DNA of 64,000 bases from Codonopsis lanceolata (lineage: Eukaryota > Streptophyta > Magnoliopsida > Asterales > Campanulaceae), in the NCBI GenBank assembly GCA_013146195.2, contig CM028378.1, forward strand, positions 35,366,739-35,430,738. The letters are read 5' to 3'. The position numbers and the translations under genes were made by a program. A model generated the notes under the pieces. It did not search any database, was not told the origin of the DNA, and saw only the letters and a program-made list of their open reading frames with translations. This document shows, one piece after another, positions 1 to 10,792 of the stretch (the first letter of the stretch is position 1; each line of letters begins with the position of its first letter).

Positions 1-9
1 AATTAATTG

Positions 10-117
10 TTTTTTCTTTTCTTTTTCTAAGGGAGCATGAGAAGGGATCGAACCAAAGACTTCACATTTTGTAAAGCCCCAGCTCTACTACTGAGCCACC
101 CCTTCCGGGTTCCTACT
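10..117 (-). mobile_element. tRNA-derived SINE
   Basis: On the minus strand a pol III box A (TGGCTCAGTAG, 88-98) and box B (GGTTCGATCCC, 44-54) are spaced as in a tRNA, followed by an A-rich tail with G interruptions. The element is bracketed by the direct repeat AATTAATTG at 1-9 and 118-126, read as the target-site duplication. It lacks a cloverleaf and CCA-proximal stem, so it is a SINE rather than a tRNA gene. Confidence 0.75.
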
Positions 118-1789
118 AATTAATTGAGCATTGAAAGCAGTCAAAAATTTCTCCCTTCACTGGTTTGAGAAGACGAGAACCTCTTTTGCAGCCTCGAGTT
201 CTCACAGCGGGCCACTATGTTTTTGAAAAGTTTGTACGTGGTCCCCAACATAACCATCTTAAAATTTTTATTTCGGTGACAGTCATTTTGTGAACATGTG
301 TTTCATTGGTTGACGAACGTTACATTCAAATAAAACATAGTAAAAAAAATTGTACCGCGCTCGCCCCCATTCGACCACTTGAGTTGACGAACCACACATT
401 AATCCTTTCAATTGGATCAGATTTTGATCTGAATCTGATAATCTGAATGCTTAACAAATTGGATATGGATTAATGTATTTCGATCTGTTAACAACCCGAT
501 TCGATCCGGTATAAAAAAAATAAATTAATATTATACATATAAAAGTTAATTATGTTGGGTTTTTAGTCATTAGTCATTACTATTTTGATTAAATATAAAT
601 TTTTCTACTCACTATAATATGTTATTTATGTTTATGTAAGTTGAAAAAAAAGAATTTTTAATTGTATTCGACTTTTGGTTAAACAAAAATACATCAATAA
701 AAGCTACATTCTACAATTTGCTCTGTTAAATTTATTGATTACGTACTACAAGTAGCCTTAAAGATTATCATATTGGTAATAAGTTATAGATGTTACTAAT
801 GAATATTGAGTATTTTTTGTTATTGTTAGAACCTTATATTTCTCTACCTGTAATAGTGTGAGTTGTTTTTTACAAATTAAGGTTTAGGAAAAACAAGCTC
901 TACATGCATGTAATAAACCACTAAACTTTTAATTAAGGTTAAACACATAAATTTGTCATGGGTAGAAAATTGTGTATAGAAAAAAATAGTCATAGAGTAT
1001 TTAATAAACTACGCATCATGAATTAAAGCTAAACAAGTAATTTTATCATGAATTAATCAATTCATGGAATAAATAACATTTTCGTTCATCTCATTGAACC
1101 TAATTGTATGACAAAACTACCTTTGCTAAGTTGAGAAACCGAAAATATATATGAATCTAAAAAATAATGTGTTTTACGTTTTTAAATCTTTTTATCTATA
1201 AATGAATGAATAGTTTCTTATAATTTAATAATAGAGAAGCCGATGGAGCGAGGGGATCTGGAGAGCATGATTGTGTGAATTATGAGGGAGGCTAAGGAGG
1301 AGTGGAGGAGGCAGAGCCACCGTTTAGTAACAGGAGAAATGACGACAGAAGAAGATGGTGGGAGGTCGTGAAAGATTTCGTAGAGGAGTTCGATGCACAT
1401 GATTGTGTCTATTTCGTGAAATATGTAAAAGAAAATTTAAGATTCATTTGTTTGTGGTATTATATAATAGAGTTCATATATTAGATATAGTATTGTTCGA
1501 ACTCATATATTAAATGGAATTGACCATACAAGAGAAAAAACAAAAGAATATATAAGAGTTTTATTACATACCGCTATCTTTTACTAAATATAATTATTTT
1601 TGCTCCCTCAACTTAGTATTTGACCAAAAACTTGTCATAAGGGACTAAATGAATGGAAATAAATAAAAAGTGGGACCTAACATAAAGTTAAGCGCAAGTA
1701 TAGATAGATAGATAAATAGATAGATAAAAAATTATTCTTGAGATTACAACAACTAAGAGAGTGAATAATAAAGATAATCAGCCTTTAGA

Positions 1790-2180
1790 TCTTGATGTAA
1801 TCTTTCTAATATATATACTTGCAGTTTGTTATCGTCAAGATATTACGATATTAAGCAAATTGGTGGCGTGTCACTAATGAGTGAATAAACTTAGAGAAAT
1901 GATATCAATATGTGTATTTTGTTGGAGAAAAAAGCTCAAATTTAAAGTATGCTCCCTTAAATTTTCAAATTACTATAAGTAGTCTTAAAAACTAACATAT
2001 TGGTACCTAACAAACCCCCATCAATTAACTAAATACTTTGTTTTTAGGATTTTCACGATCCTTTATGTACTGACCTTTTCGAATAGACCTTCCTAGGTTA
2101 AGTAATGTATAGATACCCTTATGTTACGTATTAACGTTAAAATAAGTGTGTTATCTTTAGCTATTTTATTTTGTATGATA
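1790..2180 (+). repeat. Dispersed repeat, copy 1 (second copy near 3490-4260)
   Basis: Shares long stretches in the same order with 3490-4260, including ATTAAGCAAATTGGTGG, ACTAACATATTGGTACC and ATAGACCTTCCTAGGTT. Diverged relatives occur near 25740-25990 and 27170-27320. No coding content. The second copy is longer partly because a Stowaway-like MITE (3647-3888) inserted in it. Confidence 0.6.
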
Positions 2181-2324
2181 TGAATATATAACCTTTAAAA
2201 ATAAATAGCAAAATTTATTACTAATCCATTATCTTCAAATCACTACAATAAAATAATTACACATTCTTCATTTCCATTTGTATGGCTTACTGTTAAATTT
2301 ATTATACTACATAAATTGCAAAGC

Positions 2325-2380
2325 GCACACACACACGCACACTCATACAAAGACACGTACGTGCACACACACACACACAA
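2325..2380. repeat. CA-rich microsatellite
   Basis: Imperfect CA/CACG run read directly; non-coding. Confidence 0.8.
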
Positions 2381-2538
2381 ATAGAATGAAGATTGTAAAA
2401 GAAGAATGAAGTTTTCTTAGAAATTACAATATATATTTTTTAAATCAGAGACAGAACCCTGACAAATTTATTAATGAAAGAAATAAATAAATCATGGAGG
2501 GGGACAGCCAGCCGAGACGAGAATATGGAGGGTAGAGG

Positions 2539-3210
2539 TGTAATACCTCATCCCATATCAGGTAGGTGTGAGAATTAATTGATATTCACACTATACTTAG
2601 GGCACCAACATCATCCACATTTTGGGTCGGCTTGTGGTGGGTTACTTGTGTGGTGGGCCTAATGATCCAAGGTGCTTTCCGCGTGCTCGCTCAGGTGTCG
2701 TGAAGACTACGTAACGGACCGGGATTTTGGGCTCGGGGCATTACAAATGGTATCAGAGCGGGTCCTGGTCGAAAATGTGGGAACAAAGTGTTGTGCGGGC
2801 CAAAGTGCTGCACCGCAGAAGGTGGGAGCCACCTCTTGATCCCCGTACGAGCCACCTCTTGAATCCTGCATCGCTCGGGTTACAATTCGGTCTTAACGAG
2901 GATGTCAAGGATTTGAGTAGGGGAGATTGTAATACCCCATTCCACATCGAGTAGGTGTGTGAATTGTATTTGATTTATAAGGTGATCACACAGTACTTCT
3001 AAGCACCAACATCATCCATTGACTTTTAGATTACTGGTGTGGTGGGCCGATCGATGATCCAAGGTGTCCATGTCCACTTTTTTGGTCGGCACTTTTTAGG
3101 ATGGGCATGGGCCGATGATCCAAGGTGTTCGGTGCTCGCGGTGGTTCGTTCAATGTGTGGATACACGTGGCTGGGTAATGGACCGGGCTTTTGGGTTCGG
3201 GGGCGTTACA
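2539..3210 (+). mobile_element. TRIM element (miniature LTR retrotransposon)
   Basis: Two related terminal repeats (2539-2745 and 2928-3210) both start TGTAATACC and end G(C/T)ATTACA or GCGTTACA. Directly after the first is TGGTATCAGAGC (2748-2759), the primer-binding site for initiator tRNA-Met. The second is preceded by a purine-rich GAGTAGGGGAGA tract. The 5-bp duplication AGAGG flanks the whole (2534-2538 and 3211-3215). The internal region is only about 180 bp and has no gag or pol, the definition of a TRIM. The 3' repeat is longer through internal repetition of a GATCCAAGGTG segment. Confidence 0.92.
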
Positions 3211-3489
3211 AGAGGAGCCTTACCTCTAAACAATAAATAAAAAAAATGTAAAAGTAAATAAAACTAACTACTCCGACAACTATAAATTCCAAGAACGTCA
3301 TGCTGAATAGCCTTGTGGACATCACGTGAACGAGAAACAGGAATCTCAAAAATTATAGACGCCCGGGTAGAATGTACAAAATCCGCTAGCTAGTTTGTCT
3401 ACCACTTGATTATGTTTTCTATAAACATGAACCAAACCATAATCTCCTAACAAGCCTTGAGAGTGTCGCATCTCATATACAACAATTGT

Positions 3490-4260
3490 GAAAGTGAGTT
3501 ATAAGGATAATGAACTTTACATCTTGAGATAATGTTTCCGATATGCTTAAAAAATTTATGGCGAAATATATCTTCTTAGCAGGCATTACTAGAGTTATAT
3601 ATATTTTTTTAAACTAATAATAAATTTGTTAGTGAGTATTAAGATACCCCGTCCGTTCCAGTCAAAAAAGTTCATGTATGAAAAATCTAATTATTAAGGG
3701 ATATATATCTAGAATTAAAGTTGATTATTAATACAATAATGTTTGAGCACAATCAGTATGTTAATGTCAAATGTGGAGGTGAAAAGTTGAAAGGTTATGA
3801 AGATGAGAAACATAATTTTTTGAAAGAGGACTCTTTAAAATAAAATATCCAAAAACAGTATAATGGACTTTGCATAAAACTGAGGGAGTATTAAGCAAAT
3901 TGGTGGTGCGTTTTCTGATTATCAGTAAACAAACTAACAAAAAAGGAGATACAAAAAAGAGCTCTACTTCCAAGAAGATGAAGAAAAAATATGTAGAACC
4001 CGGTTTATAAATACATAAATTTTGTTGGAGAATAAAACTAAAATTTACAGTTTACTCCCTTGATCGGACTACGAGTAATAGTCTGAACGACTAACATATT
4101 GGTACCTAACAAACCCTTAATCAGTTAACTAAGTAACTGTTGTTAGAATTTTCAATATTCTTTAGGTACATAAATTTAGGAATAGACCTTCCTAGGTTCA
4201 AAAATGTGTAAAAACACTTATATTACACATTAACGTTAAAATAAGTATATTGTCTCTCTA
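3490..4260 (+). repeat. Dispersed repeat, copy 2
   Basis: Partner of 1790-2180; it holds the same ordered landmarks, interrupted by the MITE at 3647-3888. Non-coding. Confidence 0.55.
3647..3888. mobile_element. Stowaway-like MITE
   Basis: The left end CCCCGTCCGTTCCAG and the right end TGAGGGAG form the imperfect terminal inverted repeat typical of Stowaway (Tc1/mariner) MITEs. TA dinucleotides at 3645-3646 and 3889-3890 are the expected target duplication. The flanks rejoin to the ATTAAGCAAATTGGTGG landmark of the repeat it entered. Confidence 0.65.
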
Positions 4261-4499
4261 TTTCAAAATATGACGATTTAGAATATGCATTACTGACCAT
4301 TACTATTAATGTTTACATTTTTTAAATTAAGGTCACTGAATTTGAAATGAGATTTCAATTTTGTTTTACGTTGTATAGAAAAAAAATGAAATTCTTTAAT
4401 TATTATATTTTGAAAGCTTTAGCTCTTTTTTCCTCTTGCTAGTTATGATAATAAACTTTTAAAAAATCAATAGAAGCACTTGCAACACACATGTACATG

Positions 4500-5110
4500 A
4501 CTTGTTGGATATAAAAATGAAACAGATTCTTGCAAAGTGGAATTTGATGGATACTTTAAGGTGATTTTCGTATTTTGGCAAATTTTACCTCTATGCGTGC
4601 TTATATTCACAATTAGCCTACTATATTATGTAACACTAACATATGACTCTTGAAGATTAAGACCTTTGGAGTTAGGAAGTGATGATTGGCTTGAGGGTTT
4701 GGAGTAAAAGTAACTTTTTATAAATAAAAAAATTCGAAAGTGGTTACTTTTTTTTTTTGGAACGAACGAAAAGATAAAAAGTAGATTATTTTTTTAGGAA
4801 CCGATGAAGTAGAGTAATTTTAACCACACCTCAATATCATCTCTTTACACTCCATGTACTGTATTGTATTGTATAGCGTAGGGGACAACATCACAATACA
4901 ATACATGTGGTGTAAAAAGACGATATTGGGGTGTGGTTAAAATTACCCGTTGAAGTATATATTAATTATTAAGACGATATTTTGTAGTTGAAAATTGGCC
5001 AGCAGTATGTAACATTGCGTGACACCCCAGTGATGACGAGGTAGCATCCCGTTGGCGTATTTCTATTAGCTTTTCAAAGAATCTTATCAGTAACTAACAT
5101 TACACTCGTG
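4500..5110 (+). repeat. Upstream duplicon fragment of the kinase array
   Basis: Matches 46430-46600 upstream of unit C at two anchors: GATGGATACTTTAAGG / GATGGGTACTTTAGGG, and the GATGAC-GTAGTATCCCG-TATTTCTATTA block. It appears to be the far upstream flank of unit A, split from the rest by the nested transposons at 5.4-9.9 kb. The homology is moderate. Confidence 0.45.
4812..4948. mobile_element. Palindromic Mutator-type MITE
   Basis: Nearly the whole 137 bp is one inverted repeat. The left arm GAGTAATTTTAACCACACC matches the reverse complement of the right end, and pairing continues for about 60 nt per arm. The flanks GATGAAGTA (4803-4811) and GTTGAAGTA (4949-4957) are a 9-bp target duplication with one mismatch, the Mutator length. 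Confidence 0.75.
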
Positions 5111-5412
5111 CGTTAAACGCGCATACATATATGTTTTTTTAATTAAATATATACTTAAGCAAAACGAAGAGTTAAAAGAATAAATTAAGGATAAATAATG
5201 TTATTGGAAACTACTTAAATAAAAATGTATATTTTTATCGGCAATATTATAATTATAAATTCTAAATATAAATTCTAAAATATTTCCATAAACGCAACAT
5301 TTGTTGTTTTATTTGTTGACTTTCCATCTTTATCAGATATCAATATCTTCAGACAAACAATTTGGGGAAAACTACTTTTTTATGTAACATACAATTTGAA
5401 AGAAACCAATTT

Positions 5413-5508
5413 GCCCCTAAGGGGGTGACCCAGTGGTAGACATGGGGCTTCACAAAGTGTGAGGTCTCAGGTTCGATCTCTTCCCATGCCCCCCTTAGGA
5501 GAAAAAAA
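5413..5508 (+). mobile_element. tRNA-derived SINE nested in the foldback element
   Basis: Box A TGACCCAGTGG (5426-5436) and box B GGTTCGATCTC (5470-5480) are followed by a short A tail. A 14-bp duplication, AAAGAAACCAATTT at 5399-5412 and AAAGAAACTAATTT at 5509-5522, brackets it with one mismatch. The body is only about 95 bp. Confidence 0.8.
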
Positions 5509-5562
5509 AAAGAAACTAATTTAACCTCGTACTTTCAATATTTCAAATATTGCCAATGCACT

Positions 5563-8500
5563 TGTACCACCCAGAATTTTCGATATTTATATAAAGATTT
5601 ATTGGTGATGTTTAAATATTTATTTTCGGCTAAGCTGACCCTAAGTTCAGCTCTGGATGACTAAGGGATCTTTAGGATTAACTTGGAATTGTTTTGAAAT
5701 GAATTTTAAATGGCATTGCATGTGCTCGAGTTCGATTTTTGGTTCGGGTCGCGTCTCCCTGCAAGCCATGAACAACATGTAGTAAAATGCTCATAATTTT
5801 GTGTAGAAAACTCAGAATTGAGATTCGTTTGATGCGTTAGAAACTAGACTTCAAGGGCTTCCTAACTATACCTTATTTGTAATTTTTCAACATATAGATC
5901 AGCTTAGACACGTCTTTGAAATTGACTAAAATTATTGTGCAGCAATTGAGTTATTGGACAATTAGGCCCACGGGCTTTAGGCCCATTTGACCCCTTTATG
6001 TATTTCAACCGTGAGAGACGATCAAAATCATCTCTTGTTCTTCTCCAAATCAGTTGTCCACTCCATATGGTTGAGTTTTGAAGATTTTTACTACAAAGCT
6101 AGATTTGTTATTAAATCTTTACTTGTTTTCAATTCCTGACGCCGCAGGGATGTTGTACGTGTTGAGGGCTATATTTGTACACAAATATTTTGTGTTTTCA
6201 CTGATATTTTTCGGATGAGGTAAGTTACTATTTCCCCTTATTTTCTTGTGTATGCAATGATATGTGCTACATATGATGTTTCTATGGTAAAATATTAGTT
6301 AACGGGTAGAAAGTATACTACTTGTTAATTGTTTTTAGCTTGTAATTGGTATAGAGGTTCGTAGTAAATAATTACTCCTTTTAATCGGTAAAATAACCGA
6401 TAGGAATGATATAGGGAGATACTGCAAATGGTAGTTTACGACCCGAAAATTATGGAGTTGTAATTATTAACACTCAAGGATTTGATTCGTGGAATAATTG
6501 ACTCTATCGAGTCAAGTTTAAGGGAAATAAATTATATGGAGTAGTGTAACTAACTTCTATGATGTTTGTAATTTATTTAGGGGATAATTATACCCTTATA
6601 AAAATTACGATGTGATAATAAGAAATTGTTATTTGATGTTTGTGGGCAAATAAATAATTAACAGTTGTGCCTCAAAAGTGTTATAGTATTATATTTGACC
6701 ATACATGGTTAATTTATGTGACATGTATTGAATGTGTGAATAATATATTAGTCCCTACGTTTTATGAATATTATTGTGATAATGTAATTGATTTTACAGA
6801 GTCAAATTGAAGTTGACTAAGAGTTAAGTCAATTGAGTAGCTTAGTTCCGATAGAGAATTAAAGTATTTAAATAATATTATCCACATGCTAAATTTATTA
6901 AGTATTGAGAATAATTGGCAGAGAATAAATTTAGGTTTTAATTGAGGTTATGAGGTATGAAAATAATATCTAGAATTCAGTTACATGAAGTGATTACGGT
7001 TAATAGATATTTGTATGCCTTTACTATATGACAGGTGGATTCGTACAAATTATGAATATAAATAACTATACGGAAAATTGCAGCTGTTTAATAGCAAATA
7101 GCCTTTGGGTTTGTGACTTAGAAAAGTCGGTATTTAAGATACAAATAACTAATTTATCTGAATTGAGTAATTGATCCATATGCTTAAAAGAGAAGTGGCT
7201 AGGTTTTAGTGTAGAATTGTTATAACAGACTACCTAGATATTGTAACTGTAAAACAGTTACATGACATTATTATGTGGATTAAGTGCTTGTATACTATGC
7301 ATGGTATTTTGCTGGGTAGTAGACATTAATGGTCTACTCCTATGATTGATTTGATACACAGGACTTGTAAGCTTGGGCATAGTATTAGTGGAGTATGACT
7401 AACCTGATTTAGGTTAATCATATGTATGTTACGAGACTTATATTAAGAGTTAAAGTGCTCGTAGGTGATTTTTGATATAGTTATAAATAGTAGGATCGAG
7501 AGCCTGCTCTTATCATTATATGTACACCATTTTGGGTACATGATAGTTATATGAACTAGAATATAAAGTTTATAAATGATATAGATTGTCATTGGCAACA
7601 AGTTGGTGTATTGTGTGAAGTAGAGTCATTGACCTACTCTTTGGGCTATCTATTATTGAATACTTACAGACAGCTAGTGATAACATTATATGATATAAGA
7701 CATAGTCTTTAATACTTGCTAGTACTCGCGTAGTATTTTATGAGGTAATAGGTAATATTGACCTATGTTTGTGATTGAGCATGATGTCCAGTATTTACAG
7801 ACTCAACAATTATCTATTGGTTTGGGGTGGTGGGACAAGAGAATTACCCCTGTGTTGATCTTAGCGTCCAGTATCTACGAACACAATTACGATACGAAGG
7901 TATTATGTGCTTACGTGTCGTTATGTGTTCCATGAATGATATAGTCTTATTGATCAGCTTTGAGGTTGTCACCAGAGAGTCTAATATGTACAGACTTGTC
8001 GTCTAAAGTGGGTGTTTGTAGTAGGACCAGTGGCCTATCCATGGGATATTTAACGTTTAGTAATTACGAACATTACGTTTGTTACCGTTAAGATAATTTA
8101 GCTATAATGTGTGTTTAAAGCAAATACATGCTTTGGTGTTTTTTACGAGCAAACACTCATGCTTGATATGTGTGTTGAACTTTCATACTTGGAACTCAAC
8201 AATTGTGTTATTTACGAGCAAGCATTCATGTTTGGTATGTGTGTTGAGTTCCCAAACTTGGAACTTAACAATTGTGCTTATTACAAGTAAACATCTACTT
8301 GTACATCGCATTGAGTCCAGCTGGCATACATGGTTCGTATTGGTGAGCCTCCACTATCGACCGTAGTGGGGAAGTAGCTAGGCCACTGTTATAATCAATA
8401 CGAGTAACTTTGGTAAGCTAAGCTTCATATGACTATCAGTGGTGTATGTGGTTCTTGTAACCGAGGGAGTCGTATGAAGGACTTCGTATGGCTATCGGTA

Positions 8501-9272
8501 GTGTTTGTGTTCTTGTTACCGAGGGAGTCATACGAAGGGGACCTATTTTGGACACGACTAACGGTTCAGACATGATTCAGCATGTGTACTACAGTAGCAA
8601 CACATTTATGGTAATTGAAAGGCAGGACAAGACGAAAACCTCTCCTGCATATGTATATCTTGATTATGTGTTTAATTATGTTGGTTCAATGTGCATTATG
8701 GCATGCTCAATGTGATGTGTGCAAGTATATGTATAACTATACTTGATTGACTGATATTATGTTTATGTGTGCATAATAACATGTCATGTGATTGCATGTA
8801 GTAACTTGCTGAGTTATCACCCACCCCGTGTATGTTTACTTTAGTGTGCAGTTATCCAAGATTGGATCTAACGAGATCAGGAGTTCCAGTGTGGACGGCG
8901 AGACACGCATAACCTAGCAGGTTGTTGAGTTATAGCTCTTAGAAGTCTTGATTTGTATAGGTGTGAGGACGAGGATGTATAGAGTTATATAGACTTTATT
9001 TTGGGTTTTAATTGATTATTACCGGTGTATCATATTTCACTTGTTGGTTGGCCTGGAGCCATTGTGCTTAGTTCACGAGTAATAGCTTGTTGACTTTTGT
9101 TTTCCCAACTTATCAGAAGTTGCGGTGTTTATATTATTCACATGAGTGATTATGTTTTATCATGTGTGTTTTACTTAGCCCGTAATTAGTAAGGGCGGCT
9201 TTACATGTGTTTTATATTTTGTTTAGCGCTCGAACCGAGGCTCGTATAGAGATTGGGGGTTGGGGCGTTATA
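5563..9272. mobile_element. Solo LTR, 3.7 kb
   Basis: Begins TGTACCACCCAGAATTTTCG and ends TTGGGGCGTTATA, close to the TGTAAC...GGGGCGTTACA ends common in plant gypsy LTRs. The 5-bp duplication GCACT lies at 5558-5562 and 9273-9277. There is no primer-binding site, gag, pol or second LTR, so recombination between two LTRs probably removed the interior. Short internal tandem repeats sit near 8120-8300 and 8430-8540. Small ORFs inside show no protein homology I recognise. Confidence 0.85.
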
Positions 9273-10189
9273 GCACTAATGTTGTGAGCAAAATGTTAAC
9301 ATTGTACAAATAATTTGGACAAAATGTCACCAATCCCGTTAAGTCTTCGCCCAAATTTGTTAACGAACATCCAATCTTGTTAACAAAAAGATTAGATTGT
9401 CTTTTCAAAATGATATTTTTGTTCATTACTTAACTTATTCTTATTCCCTCACAAATCTTGTAACAGCTCAATAAACTGTAGATTTTGAACTGATAATTAC
9501 TATGCTAATTTGAGTTTTCGAATCCATTCGTTGTTATTAAATAATGTAAAAATATTTTCAAATAGTTTTGATTTTTCATTTATATGTTATCCCAATAGCA
9601 AACAAAAAATTCATGTCATCGTTCATATACGAAAATACCCTTGTAAAAAGTTAATGTCATTGTTCCGTTAACGAAATAATATGTCCGTTAACGAATTTAG
9701 ATGATGATTTAACAGAATTGGTGACATTTTCATTTTGTCCAAATTATTTGTACAATATTAACATTTTGCGCCCAACATTGGTATATTGTAAATATTTGAA
9801 ATATCGAAAGTATGAAGTTAAATCCGTTTCCCCCAAATTGTGTGTTGTATAAAAAAGTAGTTTTCCCAAAAACAACGTGATATATATAGCTGCTCATGAA
9901 CACTCGCTTTTTCAAGAAGAGTAATACATGAGATAGATATATTGTTACAAGTGATTTAAAGTGATTTAATTTTTTTAGTTAAGTGGTTTGAATACTACAA
10001 GTGAAATCAAATAAATATACACATAGGAAAGATAAATATATATATTATTAACCAAATTATCTACATTTTGATTGTTTTACAATTACAATATAAAGTATTC
10101 TTCTATTCTATTCAATTTGAGAACTTGGTTTGTTCCCAAGAAAACATTGAAAAAAAATCTAAAAGAAAATGTTTAATTCATTCTTAGTA

Positions 10190-10483
10190 GGTTTAATTAA
10201 CTATTATGTCCCTCGACTTGTACGGAATTTTTTGTTTGTTCTTAACAATTTCAAAGAAATTAGTTTGGTCATATATGTTGCATTTTTTTTTTTGCTAGAT
10301 TCCCCCTTTCCCCGTTAACGCTTAAATTTCCGTCTAATGTATGAACGGAAATATTTTATAGAAATTTAAACGAGGGAATCTAACAACAAAATGTAACATG
10401 TAGGACCAAACTAATTTCTTTGAAAATGTTAGAACCAAACAAAAAATTCTGCACAAGTCGAGGACCAAATAATTAATTAAACC
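10190..10483. mobile_element. Mutator-type MITE with ~115-bp inverted arms
   Basis: The left end GGTTTAATTAACTATTATG and the reverse complement of the right end (GGTTTAATTAATTATTTGG) align for about 115 bp, including CTCGACTTGT and AAAGAAATTAGTTTGGTC. A perfect 9-bp duplication TTCTTAGTA is at 10181-10189 and 10484-10492. No coding capacity. Confidence 0.9.
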
Positions 10484-10555
10484 TTCTTAGTAATGATTTT
10501 AGGATCAATTATTGAAAGGGAAGCCCCCATGGTATCTATCCCCTTTAGAATAAGA

Positions 10556-10687
10556 AAAAAAAAAGTTGCTTTACTAGTTTCTTTATATCTTTGCTGTGAA
10601 AATGACTCAAATGATTAAGATTATTTTCTCTTTTCAAGAGTAGTGCTTCAAAGAATAAGATTAAAGTACTAAAGTAGCTCCAGGAGG

Positions 10688-10721
<34 letters not shown>

Positions 10722-10792
10722 TTCCATATTTCTGTTAGTTTGTTTTTTCAAAAACTCATAGCTGTGAAGCAGATTCCACGGTGCTAGAAACC
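10556..10792 (+). promoter_or_regulatory. Unit A upstream region and GA-rich leader
   Basis: Conserved with 46804-47031 upstream of unit C (for example AAAAGTTGCTTTACTAGTTT and AGTAGTGCTTCAAA). It contains a GA microsatellite (about 10692-10719) just before the start codon, typical of plant 5' leaders. No single TATA box stands out; TTTATATC near 10583 is possible. Unit B lacks homology beyond about 22275, so its promoter is probably lost. Confidence 0.5.

Larger units (their letters stand above)
127..2533. other. AT-rich intergenic DNA, no gene seen
   Basis: No ORF with recognisable protein content. About 880-1100 resembles, loosely, the interior of the Stowaway-like MITE found in the kinase introns. 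About 1790-2180 is one copy of a dispersed repeat whose second copy is near 3490-4260. A CA/CACG microsatellite occupies about 2325-2380. Confidence 0.5.
5371..9870. mobile_element. Long-TIR foldback/MITE split by later insertions
   Basis: The right arm (about 9660-9870) is the reverse complement of a left arm now in three pieces: 5371-5412, 5523-5562 and 9278 to about 9380. Shared landmarks include GGGAAAACTACTTTTTTAT, CAATATTTCAAATAT, AATAATTTGGACAAAATG and GTTAACG(A/G)ACAT. Removing the SINE and the solo LTR restores an element of about 0.68 kb with roughly 0.2-kb arms. AACAA flanks both ends (5366-5370, 9871-9875) as a possible duplication, but the exact termini are uncertain. Confidence 0.75.

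Noticed and set aside
10..117. tRNA gene on the minus strand (also at 5413 and 21545)
   Set aside because: Boxes A and B exist, but no complete cloverleaf; A tails and long target duplications identify SINEs.
8109..8715. Small ORFs at 8109-8366 and 8488-8715 as genes
   Set aside because: They lie inside the solo LTR and reflect its internal tandem repeats; no family recognised.
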